From assembly GCA_015657535.1 (NCBI GenBank), contig JADHZB010000376.1:1-52487 (forward strand): 52,487 nucleotides of DNA. The letters are read 5' to 3'. This DNA is from Nephromyces sp. MM_2019 (taxonomy: Eukaryota > Apicomplexa > Aconoidasida > Nephromycida). A program made the position numbers and the translations under genes. Of the stretch, positions 24,102 to 36,803 are shown piece by piece. Position 1 is the stretch's first letter, and every line of letters begins with the position of its first letter. A model generated the notes under the pieces. That model worked only from the letters and a program-made list of their open reading frames with translations, had not been told where the DNA came from and did no database searches.

Positions 24102-24942
24102 ATTGATGGAATTTTAAATTTTCTTATCGATTTATAAGTATAGATGGCCACTCTAGAAGCTGCTCGATTAATAATTTTAGGTTTTAACTTGTAGTAAAGT
24201 TTTATCTGGAAAGTTTTGTATTCAGTTAGTAAACTTTAATATGAGTTAAGTCTGCCAAGAGGTTAGGTTAAAATGAGGTTGCTTTCTTTATTTCTAGAAA
24301 GACTTGAAACTTACTTAATAGAAATAATCAATAGACTTAGCTTATAAAGAAACTTACTTAAATCAAAATTTCTCATTTTTTTACTGTAGATGTACGATTT
24401 TACTAATCTAACAAAGAAATTCGTTTTACCTACTCAGTCAACGAGCTGTGTATATCCACTCATCTCATATCAAATAAATATATAAAAATAAGCATTATGA
24501 ACTCTTTGAATTTATCAAACTAAATCCTGTTTATAATCTAAAATATGATTTAATTTGTAAATCATGCCTACAAAATTTTCACTTTATCTTTATTGTGCTA
24601 TAAAACATACCCAAAATGCTTGTATTCAACATAAATCTCAAAGTGTTCAAACGATTTCGAAAAATTCAGCAAGTCTTATATCCAGGAGTCTTTAAGGTTG
24701 TTTATTCAGCAATCAGTAATTGAAAATTTTTCTGAAAATTTCTGTATAAGTAGAAGGTTCAATTTATAAAAGTTCAAATACAATTTTAAAAAGGTACAAA
24801 CTTCTAAAAAGCTTAAGCTTCGCTTTTTAGTTTTATGAAAACTTTAATTCGTAGCTCCTTGTTGATGAATTGGCTACTTATGATTAAATTACTATAAGAT
24901 TCGTAAATCCTTATCTTTACGAGATGAGTCATTGCAAACATT
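24102..24942. other. Divergent promoter region of FabZ and METTL16-like gene
   Basis: AT-rich intergenic DNA between two diverging starts. No exon, repeat or RNA gene is visible, and CA/TG microsatellites are absent. Confidence 0.55.
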
Positions 24943-26262
24943 ATGGCAAGACCAAATAAAAGATTCAAGAAAACCCAAATTCATGTATGTAACAACGAAA
25001 AAATCCATCAAAGAAGCAAGCATTACGGTATTTTTGTAGATTTCGCTGAACTAGCATCAAAATATCCTTATTTAGAACCTTATGTTTATAAAAACAAATT
25101 TGGGGGGCATTTAATAAATTTTAAGGACAAATTGGCACAATATCATCTATCAATGGCATATCTTGATTATTTTTATAACTTAAGATGGGAATTACCCTTA
25201 AATTCATTTGTGAACTACCTTATACCTCCTATACCAGGTCGAGCTAATTACATACACTTTATTGGTGATTTGACACTTTTGAATTCAGATTTTGAATTTA
25301 ATCTTCCAACTAAGGAAGTGACCCTAAAGGAGATAAATAATAGTAAAAGACAAAGAACAGAAAATGACCAAGTAATTGACCCTCATAATACTGAATGCAC
25401 ACAAAAACAAAATTCTGAGCCCAGTTATACTAATCAAATTCCTCTCAAAGGCTCTTCGATAAAGATACTTGATATAGGTGTAGGTGGAAATTGTATCTAC
25501 CCATTGATTGGAGTTGCTGAATATGATTGGGATTTTATAGGAACTGATATAGACCCCGGAGCTCTTCAAGTAGCACAAAAAAATATATCATTGAATTCAC
25601 TAGAGACCAAGATAACCTTGAAACTCCAACCTAACAAAAATTGTTACTTTGAAAACATCATTGACAAAGAATCTGATTTTTATTTTTCATCAATATGTAA
25701 TCCACCATTCAATGATAGCATTGATCAGATCAATGTATGCCCAGTGAGAGAATATTCTGGCAATATCAATGAGCTGACTGTAGAAGGTGGAGATATAGCA
25801 TTTATTTCCTCAATGATAGCAGAAAGTAAGAAATATTTTAGTAATGTAATGTGGTTTACATGTTTGGTTCCACGATTAATAACATTAAAGCGGCTCTGGA
25901 GTCAAATTAGTGGAGAAATTCATATTTCAAATAAACTTAAGAATTCTGATAAGGATTACCACGACCCGTTATATCAAAAAGAAATCTTAGATTCACTTTG
26001 TAGTTACTTGGAACAATCACATGAAAAAGATACTGCTACACATATTATTTACAGTAAGATTTCAACTGATAAAGATTTTCATACATTAGATCGAGAAATA
26101 AAACCCCCCCAAAGAACAATTGATAATTCAGAAGCATGTACAATGATTAAAGCACAAAGGATTTTCACATTATATCAAGGGAAGCAAACAAGATGGGTCA
26201 TCTGTTGGACTTTCTTTGATGATGCTCAACGATCCAGGATCATAAAGGTTTTAAAAAAATAA
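24943..26262 (+). CDS. METTL16: METTL16-family RNA N6-adenosine methyltransferase
   Basis: METTL16 methylates adenosine in U6 snRNA and in some hairpin mRNAs using S-adenosylmethionine. The gene is one uninterrupted 439-codon frame. Residues about 30-110 match the N-terminal module (DFAELASKYPYLEPYV, HLINFKDKLAQY, NYIHFIGDL). A poorly conserved insert, about 125-165, with RQRTENDQVIDPHNTE precedes the Rossmann core. The SAM-binding strand is ILDIGVGGNCIYPLIG and the catalytic NPPF motif lies at residues 253-256. The end has TRWVICWTFFD, matching the family's RWALAWSFYD. It lacks the vertebrate C-terminal regulatory domains, so it resembles the short form seen in many protists. It is the only intronless gene of its size here. 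It converges on the PP4 gene. An rRNA-type substrate (bacterial RlmF is related) cannot be excluded, but the N-terminal module favours METTL16. Confidence 0.93.
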   Translation: MARPNKRFKKTQIHVCNNEKIHQRSKHYGIFVDFAELASKYPYLEPYVYKNKFGGHLINFKDKLAQYHLSMAYLDYFYNLRWELPLNSFVNYLIPPIPGRANYIHFIGDLTLLNSDFEFNLPTKEVTLKEINNSKRQRTENDQVIDPHNTECTQKQNSEPSYTNQIPLKGSSIKILDIGVGGNCIYPLIGVAEYDWDFIGTDIDPGALQVAQKNISLNSLETKITLKLQPNKNCYFENIIDKESDFYFSSICNPPFNDSIDQINVCPVREYSGNINELTVEGGDIAFISSMIAESKKYFSNVMWFTCLVPRLITLKRLWSQISGEIHISNKLKNSDKDYHDPLYQKEILDSLCSYLEQSHEKDTATHIIYSKISTDKDFHTLDREIKPPQRTIDNSEACTMIKAQRIFTLYQGKQTRWVICWTFFDDAQRSRIIKVLKK

Positions 26263-26698
26263 ATTTGATCGAATTTGTGTTATATATATATATATATAAC
26301 AATGAAATTAGAAATAAATTATTCATTATAAAGCTATATTATTTCCAATCTCTATAAAAATTTTAATTGCTACTACATAAAAGTATGTAAAAACAATAAA
26401 CAGTCTATAAGTATGAGTGATTTTATATATCATCGATTGGCCTTTAGATATATTTCTTTTATTTTTGTTTGAGCATACCCAGCTCATAATAAGAATTGTT
26501 TTTTCTAACTAATATATATGTGTATATACATTTTATTAAATATTCCGATCTTATTCTTTATTATACGTTTTTATTAAACTTGAGTGTTTTTGCTTTGATA
26601 AATCAAAAATCATTTACATCTGTTTATATTTTAAACAAAACAAGAACATGGTAGAAAAGGCTCAGATAAGAGATTTATTGTTAGTGAAAAATTTGACT
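26263..26698. other. Convergent 3' region of METTL16-like and PP4 genes
   Basis: 436 bases of AT-rich DNA between the two stops, with one short TA run near 26281. Both 3' UTRs fit here; nothing else is visible. Confidence 0.6.
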
Positions 26699-28782
26699 TT
26701 ATAGGAAGTAATCTGGTGCTGGCTTTTTAGCCAAAACACCTCTTTGATTCTGTTACATAAATTTTGAATAAAAATGAAAATTTTTACATAAAATTTTTTA
26801 TATCTTGTTTCGAAAGATAAACTTACGGCAGGAGCGGCTTTAAAACATATAAAATTTTTGTGTAATTTTTCATCCAATTGTAGTATCGCAGCAGTGTTTC
26901 CACACCTACATATAAATGTATATGTATATGTGTATATTTATATATGTATATGTATTGAATACTGTTTGAAAAATAAATTATTAAATATTCAGTATGTAAT
27001 GAGTTGACCTATAACAATAATTAGGTGCAGACCAAACAGTAACAAGTTGTTCACCAAACCACCATTTGTAACCCTGGTATAAAAAAAAAGTCAATGATTA
27101 TTTCACGAGAGTTTAGTTAAATAAAAATTTAATAAAATAAGTATTATGAGAGTAGATGAGTTTATGATAAAATTAACATACAGGTGTTTCTTAAAGAATT
27201 TTTTATGATGTTGAGTAAAATATTAAAAAATTATATTTGAGTTTAAGGTGTTTGATCAAATATTATGTTGAAAATAAACATACCTCCATAGCCAATTGGT
27301 GAGAGCGGGCTATAAAATCAATTTCATTTTCATGTAGAAACTAAGAAAAGAAAAGGATTTTCTAGTTTATTTATTATCTATTTAAATGATTAAAAGAATA
27401 CCTTTTCGACAGTATCACTACCAAATAGAAAACCAGCACCCCTAGGACTTATGCCCCACCCAATAATGTCTGTGGGTATTAAAATATAATTAAAAGTTGA
27501 CTATGTGTGTAAAAACTATTTCCAAACCTTCTGGATCAGACCACATAAGATCACACATAGCCCCATCGTGCGGTATTTCTTGCTTACGGTCAATTTGTCG
27601 AATCTGAAAATATAGATTATCACACTGATGGTGGTAACATCAACTATATACATATATGTATATCATACACATATAAAGTGCATCTATATCAAGTACATAA
27701 GCTATGTATGGCTATCAAATTCTTGCAAAATTACATCTTTATAAACACATACAAAATATATTTATATCAAACCTATAAGTAATGTATATATATCAAAAGC
27801 ATATCAATAATATATATTTATAAAGTCTGTAAGTAAGCACAATAAATTAATTTAATGGATGTGAATGGTTATAATTATAAGTGTTAATTAACTATAGACC
27901 TCATCTATTTTAGAAATTGCAGGAGATAAACCACCATGTATACAAAAACTTTTTCCTTCAATGAGAGCGCCTAGAGCTAAGTAATCAAAAATGTCGGTAC
28001 AATACTTCCATACATTGGGGTTCCCATATTTTCTTAAGCACTCATCGTAGAAACCATAAACCTATGGGTAATTGAAATTTCATTAATTGATTAAGTTATA
28101 TAGATTTCAAAAGAAAATAGAATTTTTGTTAGGAAGAAATGTGTACTGTATATACTATATACCTGTGTAACTTGTCTTGATTCATGGTTACCTCTTATGA
28201 GTGTTATACGATCGGGATATCGTACTTTAAGAGCAAGTAATAGGAGAAATGTCTCTACAGAGTAATAACCACGGTCAACAAAATCACCCATAAAAAGGTA
28301 ATTTGTTTCAGGAATGTTGTTTCCTATACGAAATAATTCAAGCAGATCATAGAATTGGCCATGGAGATCACCACACACCTGTAAAATAATTATATATTTG
28401 ATTTTGTATAAGAAATTAGAATATTCACATACAAGCCTCAATTTTGAAGATTTAAATATATGTATATAGATATATATATGTATCTTAATCTCATGATTAA
28501 ATATATATATATACACCTATATTTATAAGTTGGAAAATATTGTATTTGCAAATGATACATGCATTCTTTTGCATATATATAAATCTTAAATGGCAACAAG
28601 AATCATATTCATTTTCAAGAGAATAAAGTGTATGTACTCACCGTCACGGGTGCATAAACCTCTTGGATATTGCCCTCATTTACAAGTATGTGTTTAGCCT
28701 TTAAACAGAGCTCTTTTACCTCATCTTCTTTGATATATTCGCCACGTCGAAGCTGTTCAATTTGATGGTCTAATTGGCTCAT
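26699..28782 (-). CDS. PPP4C: Serine/threonine protein phosphatase 4 catalytic subunit
   Basis: PP4 is a PP2A-type metal-dependent phosphatase in the nucleus and at centrosomes, with roles in DNA damage response and microtubule organisation. Nine exons join in phase: 28642-28782, 28163-28378, 27900-28061, 27528-27603, 27402-27469, 27284-27340, 27009-27073, 26827-26905, 26699-26749, giving 304 residues (human 307). The start [20 protein letters not shown] is PP4-like rather than PP2A-like. Metal-binding motifs are GDLHG (50-54), GDFVDRG (78-84) and GNHE (110-113), with later [11 protein letters not shown]. The last exon ends PAPDYFL, so the Leu that is carboxymethylated in PP2A-type enzymes is kept. 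Every intron has GT-AG ends. PP4 with the RAD9-like gene gives the window two DNA damage response genes, but they are not adjacent. Identification is near certain. Confidence 0.96.
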
Positions 28783-29340
28783 TTTGACGCTAAAATTTGT
28801 GGAGTAAAACGAGTAGAAAAACTCAAGTTGTAGCTATTTATTGATCTATCCACCTTCCTTGTTAAAAAAGTTATGTAAGTAGTTATCATATAGATTATGA
28901 GTAAGAATGAGATCATATATAACTGTGAGATATATAGCCTCAACAGAATTAAATTTAATATCAAATTCTGTTGCCTTTGATGGTATTTAAAATTACATCT
29001 GTTCAAATATTTGATTTTAATGTTGGCCCAGAAATACACAATCTTTTTGCCAAAATTATGATTGAGTCCAAAGTGAAGCCTGTAAATAGAAATTATTTGT
29101 GTGTAAAGGGGGTATGAGATTATGTTGATGTGTGTATGTGCTTGGGGTGCTTGCTTATAAAAAGAGGTATACAAATGAGTGGTGCATGTGTATATGTAGG
29201 CTTTTTATGGTCGCGTACTTATAAATTCATTGTTTAATCTGAGAAATAAATAAATCTGAGTGTTTGTTTATAGCATGAGCGTATTTATTATGTCCCTCAA
29301 ATAGATACGTGTATATGCTTGTTATATACATCATATGTAT

Positions 29341-29454
29341 GTGTGTGTGTGCGTATGTTTGCTATAGATATGTGTATGTGTGTGTGTGCGTATGTTTGCT
29401 ATAGATATGTGTATGTGTGTGTGTGCGTATGTTTGCTATAGATATATGTATTTG
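29341..29454 (+). repeat. 37-base tandem repeat, three copies
   Basis: The unit begins with a run of GT and contains GCGTATGTTTGCTATAGATAT. Copies start at 29341, 29378 and 29415; the first two are nearly identical and the third drifts at its end. The array is non-coding, upstream of the PP4 gene. Confidence 0.92.
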
Positions 29455-30710
29455 TGTGTGTGTACTTGTTATATACAGCTTATATAAGTATATGTAGGCT
29501 TTTTATGTGTGTTAGTGTGTGATATATTATATATATCAGTATGTGTGTATGTTTTATTCCCGGTTGAATAAATTGTGAGATTGCATAGTGTTATACTTTT
29601 AAGGTATGTGGCGTTATCAGTTTAATTTGTTCGGGTTTTTAGTGGTAAATATAAGTCGTTAGGTTTGTGTGAAGAGGGTAAGAGATTGTAGGATGTATAG
29701 GTTTGTGATCTGAATTTTTATAGCAAATTTCAAAATTTACTTAGGATTGGAAGGTAGAAAGCAAAATTTAAGAGGAAATATCAGTTTCATAGGAGGAAAA
29801 GTAATGAGTTAAGTAAGACTAATAAAGTAAAATTAAAAATAATTATGAGGGTTGGACTGTATAAATGAAAGGGGTATTGTTGAAAATAAATTTTAGGTAT
29901 TAATTTTAAATTTAATTTTTATCACACATCTGACGTTTTTCATCATCACTGTTGTTGTCTTTGAGATTATTTTATGAATGACAAATTACCTAAACCATTT
30001 CGAATGTTACACACACATGCTTACACACACACTGTGATTCAATTGCTACTCCAGTTAAAATAAAAATTTTCAACTTAAGCAGACTTACACAGCTCTTATT
30101 ACACACCCACAAAAACATAACACACTTATAATTTATACACAACTCTACAACCATATATATAATCACTGTATAATATACTTCACATATGCTGTACAAACAA
30201 TAAACAATAAGTAAATTATATAAATAAATTATGTAAGTAAATTATACAGAATAAATACAAACATATACCATAAACTTCTGGATACTTAATAAAAAAATTT
30301 ATTCATATTTACAAATCTATACAGACAATTTATTTATGTATAAATATACATAAGCATATATACGCGTGTGTGTGTGTGCACACAACTATTCTTGTCGTAT
30401 TCATTATTTTACAACTGTATAAACGTGAAATTAGCATACAACAGCACATTATTGACAAATTTATATAAAGATATTTAATTCAACACACGCCTAAAAATAT
30501 TTTTAAACGCTTCAACATCATCCAGATTTTTTATAAACACACGAAATTTACAATGGCACTTTTAATAATCTCACACTCACAATTCTCACACACTCTATAA
30601 CATTACATTTCAACATACACACGCAACAGTAACACATCCTAAAAAATATATTAAAGTACAGAATTTTAGCACAATGTTACTTATTGATCCACAATCACAC
30701 AATCAATAAA

Positions 30711-30754
30711 ACATCATGACCCATGCTATAAAACATCATGACCCATGCTATAAA
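30711..30754 (+). repeat. 22-base perfect direct repeat, two copies
   Basis: ACATCATGACCCATGCTATA plus two A residues occurs twice head to tail, starting at 30711 and 30733. The region is non-coding. Confidence 0.92.
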
Positions 30755-33644
30755 TCCATAGATGTGCTTCATATCATAAACAATCACAATATGACAACCT
30801 AAAAATCCTGATAAAAAACATTATAAATTCATTCAATCAAAATAAGTATATGATAACCCTATTTACAAACTTACAAACACACAACAAAACTCAAACATAC
30901 ACATACAATTGAAATATAATTCATATTTATATATATACACAAAAGTATAATATCTATAATTGTCGATTACCATTGTTAACGTATATAAAGTAGGGTGTTT
31001 CATACCAATTTAACTCATATCTAACATTCTCAACCCTTACATAAATACTTCCCATACAACTCATTCATTAAATTTATAGTATTACAACCGAGCCAGTCAG
31101 CCTTATGTAGGAGAACTATTTAATAGCTATATTTCAAAATGCCTGCTATTCATAATTTCTAGCTATTTAGAATCCCTAGGAAATGGGGAATCTTGGGATC
31201 TAAAAAGAAAGAGCTATTTTCCATTAAAAGCTACATACGATTACCAGTTGCTTATGAGGAAATCAGAGTAGTGCTATGTGTGAAAATTTCACGTAAGGAC
31301 GAAATTAATTAATTCTGTTTGAAGTGATTATTATTAATCTTTGCTTATTTGACACGATTTTTTTGTGGCTAATTCTTGATGCTACACTTGGCACAATTTT
31401 CGTTTGCGCTCTGGGTACAAATTGTCTTTTTCAATAGCTTACATGTGCTGAATGATCTTGTTATCTGATTTACTGCCATCTAGAAAGATAGAGGAATAAA
31501 ATGATATATGTTATCATCTCAACATATATCCTGAACACATACTGAATGTTGTGCCTTAGATAAACATTATAGAAAAGTCCATCAAAATTCAAATATATTA
31601 AATTCTTGTACTTTATTAACAATATATAAACTTTTTTGAAATACTAACCAATAGTGAAATCAAATCTTCCCAAGAGAAAATATAAGTCCAACTATGAAGA
31701 CTTATTGAGAATTACTAGTAAATATTCTCGTAAAACCAAACACGATTATAAATTATAATAGGTACGAATTTTGTCTAAATATTCGAAATTCAAGATTAAC
31801 TAATCCATTATAAACCAGAATCAAATGAAATCAATAAACCATTTTAGGAACTGAAGATTTCAAATTGTTATAAAATTGTTTTATAATCTGTAATTACCAA
31901 TTTATGCTGATGACACAAATTTTGAAGGTTTGTTGTCATATAAAACAGCTAGCTCAGCGAACATAATTAAAGAATCGCTAAAAAAGCTCTTTAATAGATA
32001 ATAAAAACATCCTTGAATAAATATTAACATAGTAGATTTTGAGTAATTCTTAAGTACAAAATTCAAAATATAATGATTTTAACAAGAAAACTGGTTTTTT
32101 TGGATTAATTTTTCTAAGTGCTTAGAATGTACTCTTGATTTTTTATGATAAGTGTAGAATAAACTTAGCATTTGTAACCAATCTGTTTGTACCCAGATCA
32201 TGGCAACACCTTATTTGAAGAAAGTAAGCTTGAAAGTGTAAACAATTTGGTAATATCACTGTTCTTGATTTAATAGTTTTTTTATGATTTTGGACTAGTT
32301 TTAGTTAAGTGAAGTAGATAATTTGAATTAAAATAGCTTCGAAAAAATCTATTAAATTTCTAAGTAACTTTTCACTAACTATGAGTCTTTTATGTGTAGG
32401 TTTTGGCTTGAGAAGCTGAAAATTCTCCCTTTAAGGGGCGAGTATAACCTACAAAAAGATTTTTGTGATTTTTAACAAATTCTTAATTTGGCTAGCTAAT
32501 CTGGTAAAATGGTTTTTAGATGTAGAAGAAGGTAAAGTATAGATTGAATATATTCATATGTAATCAAGATTATTTGATTTAAAAAGTTGCTAGTTTATTT
32601 AATTATAGAAAATAATTACTAATATTCAAAATTAATTATAACAATTTTGGATGTTCTTAGGGTAGAAACACATTAAAAGCTAAGTTAGAATAAAACCTTT
32701 TATGGTTATTTTACACTATAAGATGTCATTTGAAAATTAAAAATCTCTGATTATCCAAAAAAGCTAGTAAATTTATGGTTTGTTGTGATAATAAATTTTA
32801 GGATAATAATGGAATTTGGTGCACAATGCATTATTTATATATCTGTATAGAAAAATATTATAGTTTTTTGTGGTAACTGAGGATACATAAAACAAAATAA
32901 ATTTGTAAAATAAATTTCAAAAGCTATAAGGCTTGACTAAATTAGCAACAGATAGAGCTCAAATAAAGTTAAATATGTATAAATTCTTAATAATATATTG
33001 TAATTATAGTTATAGTTGTTGACAAAAGTTTTGGACATCGTGTTTGATATTGTTAAAATTTTTTTTTGAAGACTACCTAATTATAGAGTAGCTAGTTATA
33101 GATAAAAGATTTCATTATTGTATTATTGATCAAGTTAGTAAGGCAATATATATATATATATAACTAAAATAAGTTATAGTCGATAAAAGTGTTAATTCAA
33201 TCTTTACAAAAAGATTAACAAAAAATTCGTATTGTATAGTGTACATTGTAATTAATACTATGAATATGTGATTGTGTGTGTAAATGATTTTTATGATTTG
33301 ATTTAGTAGTTGTTAACAATGATTTTTAAAATTTCCGAGTGTATACAACTTTACTATACATATATTATCAATCAGCTAATCTAAGCTTATGTTCGATTAA
33401 TTTACTGCAAAAAATCAAAGTAATGTAAACAAATTGTTATTTATGTTAGAGATCATTGTAGTTAATCTCGCACTCTTGATCCAAAAATTATTATAGATAA
33501 CTTTTGGTACCATCTCTGTATGCGCGTGTAAATATCATACGAATTTCACATGTATGTATGTATCGTTTGTGTTTATGTATATGGCATTGATGTGTTTGTA
33601 AATTGAATCCAAAACTGTTTGTATGGCCATTATGATATTCGAGT

Positions 33645-35819
33645 TTAATTATATATGTTGGTAGGACAGAGCATTGTACAGTTAGGATGATAAGGTGAAT
33701 CTTGCTGCTTCGTATGGTAGAGTAGTATGTAACCTGCCTCACATAAATTATTAGCAAAAATCCAGGCTTCTCTTATTGCACCTGCACTACCAAATTGTGA
33801 CTCTGAAAAACATTGGTAAAACACTCTCGTACTATCCTTCTCTGCCCAATACACTTTAATTAGGTCTCCATTTTTATTGAGGTAAGGAGGTAGTTTATCT
33901 TGTATAGTGTGTGCATCTCCCAAATTTGAATGACTGAGGTGTCTAATTTGGTTAGTGTTTCCTTCATTCAAGTTATTCATAAGCTTGTACTGCTCTATGT
34001 GTGATCTCAGATTATCCATTTGTAACTCTGGATCTGAGAAACAGTGATATTTGTCTTTGTTTTCAGATTCTTCAACACAGATATCATAGCCAAATCTATT
34101 AGCTGCCTCTTTTAACAGCTTTTGTGGCACACATTTGTTGTTTACTAGGACCTCTAAAGCCTTTAAACGTGCGCCAGTTGTGCCATGTACAGTTTCTGCA
34201 AATTGGCGTGTCATTCTCTTACCAGTTGATCGGTCATACCACTCTGACCTCCAACAATTAACATCTCGAATTTTTAACATGTAAATACGCCCGGGTACAC
34301 GCTCTTCGGAGCGTACTCCCTTTAATCTATGTGTGTGAGTGGTTTCTTTCCTAATCTTATTATCTTTGGTGAGCCTGTGTTGTGAAGGATGCTTCTTATT
34401 GAATCCAATATTTGTATTTAGAGACATATTACTCTCAGTGCTATTCAAAGAAATCGAATGTTGATGATGTCTATAACATATATATACATATATATGTTAT
34501 GTATAGGATATGTGTTTAGATATATAGGGTGTATATAGACTAAGAGATTATGTATAAATTACAATTGTGTTTCTTGATATGTATGTGTAAAAAATTATTA
34601 AGAGGGTACGGATATATCCACTAATGTATACCTAAGAGTATGTTTATATATTACTAATGTATGACATAAATATATATATATATATATATATACTTTTCAG
34701 ACTCTTGACAATAATCTGTTGATCTTGAAGGAGAGCTACACATTGAAATATCTGATGGGTGAGATAGTGAGTGTTGGTTTGTGTGATTATTCCATAAGAA
34801 GTTAATATACTCTACTTCATTTGATTGAGGTATATTTAAAACAATATTTTGCAAATTATTATATTCTAAATTTGACTTCTGGTAATTATATGATTGCTCT
34901 GGCAATTGTACTGTAATGTTAATACATATGTAATACTCAGATAGATAAATTGTTATTCTTGGGGAATCAAATATCTTATGATTTCATGCAAAGTGTGTGT
35001 ACTTGGATATGTTAACTTATTAAGGATTTTTACAATCATGATATTTTTCAAGAGGCGAGTATATAAAGCATATGTACATTTCGGATGAGATAAAAGTCGA
35101 ATTATAAACTCTTTCATATAAAATACATATTATATCGATATAAACATACACATAACATGCGCAGAATAAATAATAATTTAATTATTCACTCGTTTATAAA
35201 ACATACATATTCAACCTATATATAAAAATCAAATGCACAATTCAATATAAATAAATGTTAATATATATATATTCCACCACACACTCAATCATTCTAATCC
35301 TACCTACAGCCCTCGGAAAATTATTTAGTAAAAATAAACTTACATGTTTGAGGTAGAGTGTTATCATGATGGCTGTATTTACAGAAAATCTGTGGTGTTT
35401 GCGGTGTGCTGTGTGTAGTTTCATCAAATACTTTCTTTGAATCATTGTTATATAAATCACTGTAACCATAATTATAGTCTTTATTATAATGCATACCTTC
35501 AAATGGGCCTATTTGATTATTTAGTTTATTATAAAACTGCTTTGCATACAACTTTGCATTTTCTTGGCCATGTCGATTTTCACCAAAATGTTTGTACACT
35601 CTCCTTCCTGTCTCAGGTGAAATCGATTCAACTCTCCAATATTTTCGTTTATTCATAACTACTTTATACATACGTGGTGGAGGTGTTTTTCCTATACATT
35701 GTACAAATATATGTATGTGATGTGAAGATTTATGAGTTGTAAATAAATATGGGAGAAAGAATAAAGTTGGGATATGGTAGAAAAGGTACAATCAGCTTTA
35801 TGGGGAGCATGCATGTGTT

Positions 35820-35850
<31 letters not shown>

Positions 35851-36613
35851 GCAGGCTTGGACTGAATTCGAAATATTCTTATTAAATATTTATTGAAAAC
35901 TTATACATGTATATTCAAGGGATTTTATACTTTTTGAAAACAAAATATGGTGTGAGAAATAACTAGGCGTTATATTTTATGTTATGTGTTCTTTTAAAGT
36001 ACAAGCAGGTGTCATTGGTTTCAAAGTTTGAATCATTTGATTGAGTTTGTAATTGGAGAATGTAGATTATTGTGACTGTGATTATCTAATTAATCTTAGA
36101 AGTGATCTTAATCTTATGTATATTGAAAAGTATGCTCATACCAGGTGGTATTTGTAAAGGTTGGGTACTATAAAGTTTTATGGAGTTGTTCGGGTTGTGC
36201 AATTGATTATTGATTTTATAGGGTTGTTTTTGTTTCCTAGTAGAATTGGTGTTATCTATTTCTTTTGTTGTAAATTTCTTCGAGGGTCTACTGTTATCAA
36301 AATGTATGTCAATGTGAGAAAATTTTCCAATGGATTTTGATTTCTTCTGTTTGTTTTCAGTCTTTACGATTGATTTAGACGAATTGCAATCACTTTTAAA
36401 GGATGATTTAGGTACATTTTCATGATTTCTAAAAAAATCTTCTTGTAGATGTTTTTCAGTCTTAAAAACAGATGAATCTTGCCCTTTTCTATTCTGTGAG
36501 TTGATTTGATTTTTTAAAGTATTGTTACAAGGTGTGGGTGAATGTTGGTCCCTAGATGAATTATAATCTTCGTTGGTTGAATAAGTACTATTTAGCCTTT
36601 TGGAGTAAACCAT
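33645..36613 (-). CDS. ApiAP2-type transcription factor with three AP2-like domains
   Basis: ApiAP2 proteins are the main sequence-specific transcription factors of apicomplexans. Four exons join in phase: 36142-36613 (start MVYSKRLNSTYSTNEDYN), 35344-35691, 34694-34910 and 33645-34470, giving 620 residues. AP2 domain 1 (about 165-215) has YKVVMNKRKYWRVESISPET, then GRRVYKHFGENRHG and a closing helix. Domain 2 (about 403-455) has IYMLKIRDVNCWRSEWYDRS and KRMTRQFAETVHGTTGARL. A third AP2-like unit near 535-585 has KVYWAEKDSTRVFYQCFSES and a helix (GAIREAWIFANNLCEAG). Long Asn/Ser/Lys-rich spacers separate them. The second intron (34911-35343) and the next contain TA and TG runs. The gene could be continuous with the gene just upstream (see findings), since 191 bases separate them. 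Target DNA motifs cannot be read from sequence. Confidence 0.85.
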
Positions 36614-36803
36614 ATAAGAAATAATCTAGATTATTCCTTTAGTGTGCATTATTTACGTGTCCGTATATAGTTCATAAATATCAAAAAAATAAAAGTTATA
36701 GATATATGTATAGGAATAAAAAAAGAAGGAGATATAGCTACATAAATTATTTTGCTTAATCATGTAATTAATTATAATAGTGGTAAATGTAGGCATTTTT
36801 AAC

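Larger units (their letters stand above)
28783..33644. other. Long gene-poor region (4.9 kb)
   Basis: No supported gene. About 28800-29600 is TG-rich on the plus strand, which is CA-rich on the coding strand of PP4 and includes its promoter. About 29980-30970 is CA-rich. About 31000-33480 is plain AT-rich DNA with few microsatellites and no frame above 60 codons. A plus-strand string MATPYLKK followed by GTAAGC at 32200-32229 looks like a possible first exon but has no clear continuation. The 3' UTR of the AP2 gene lies at the right end. Confidence 0.6.

Noticed and set aside
25324..25578. 84-codon minus-strand frame
   Set aside because: Antisense shadow of the METTL16-like gene.
28779..29174. 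131-codon minus-strand frame overlapping the PP4 start
   Set aside because: Begins in a repeat-bearing leader and reads out of the PP4 frame; the PP4 start at 28782 is fixed by homology.
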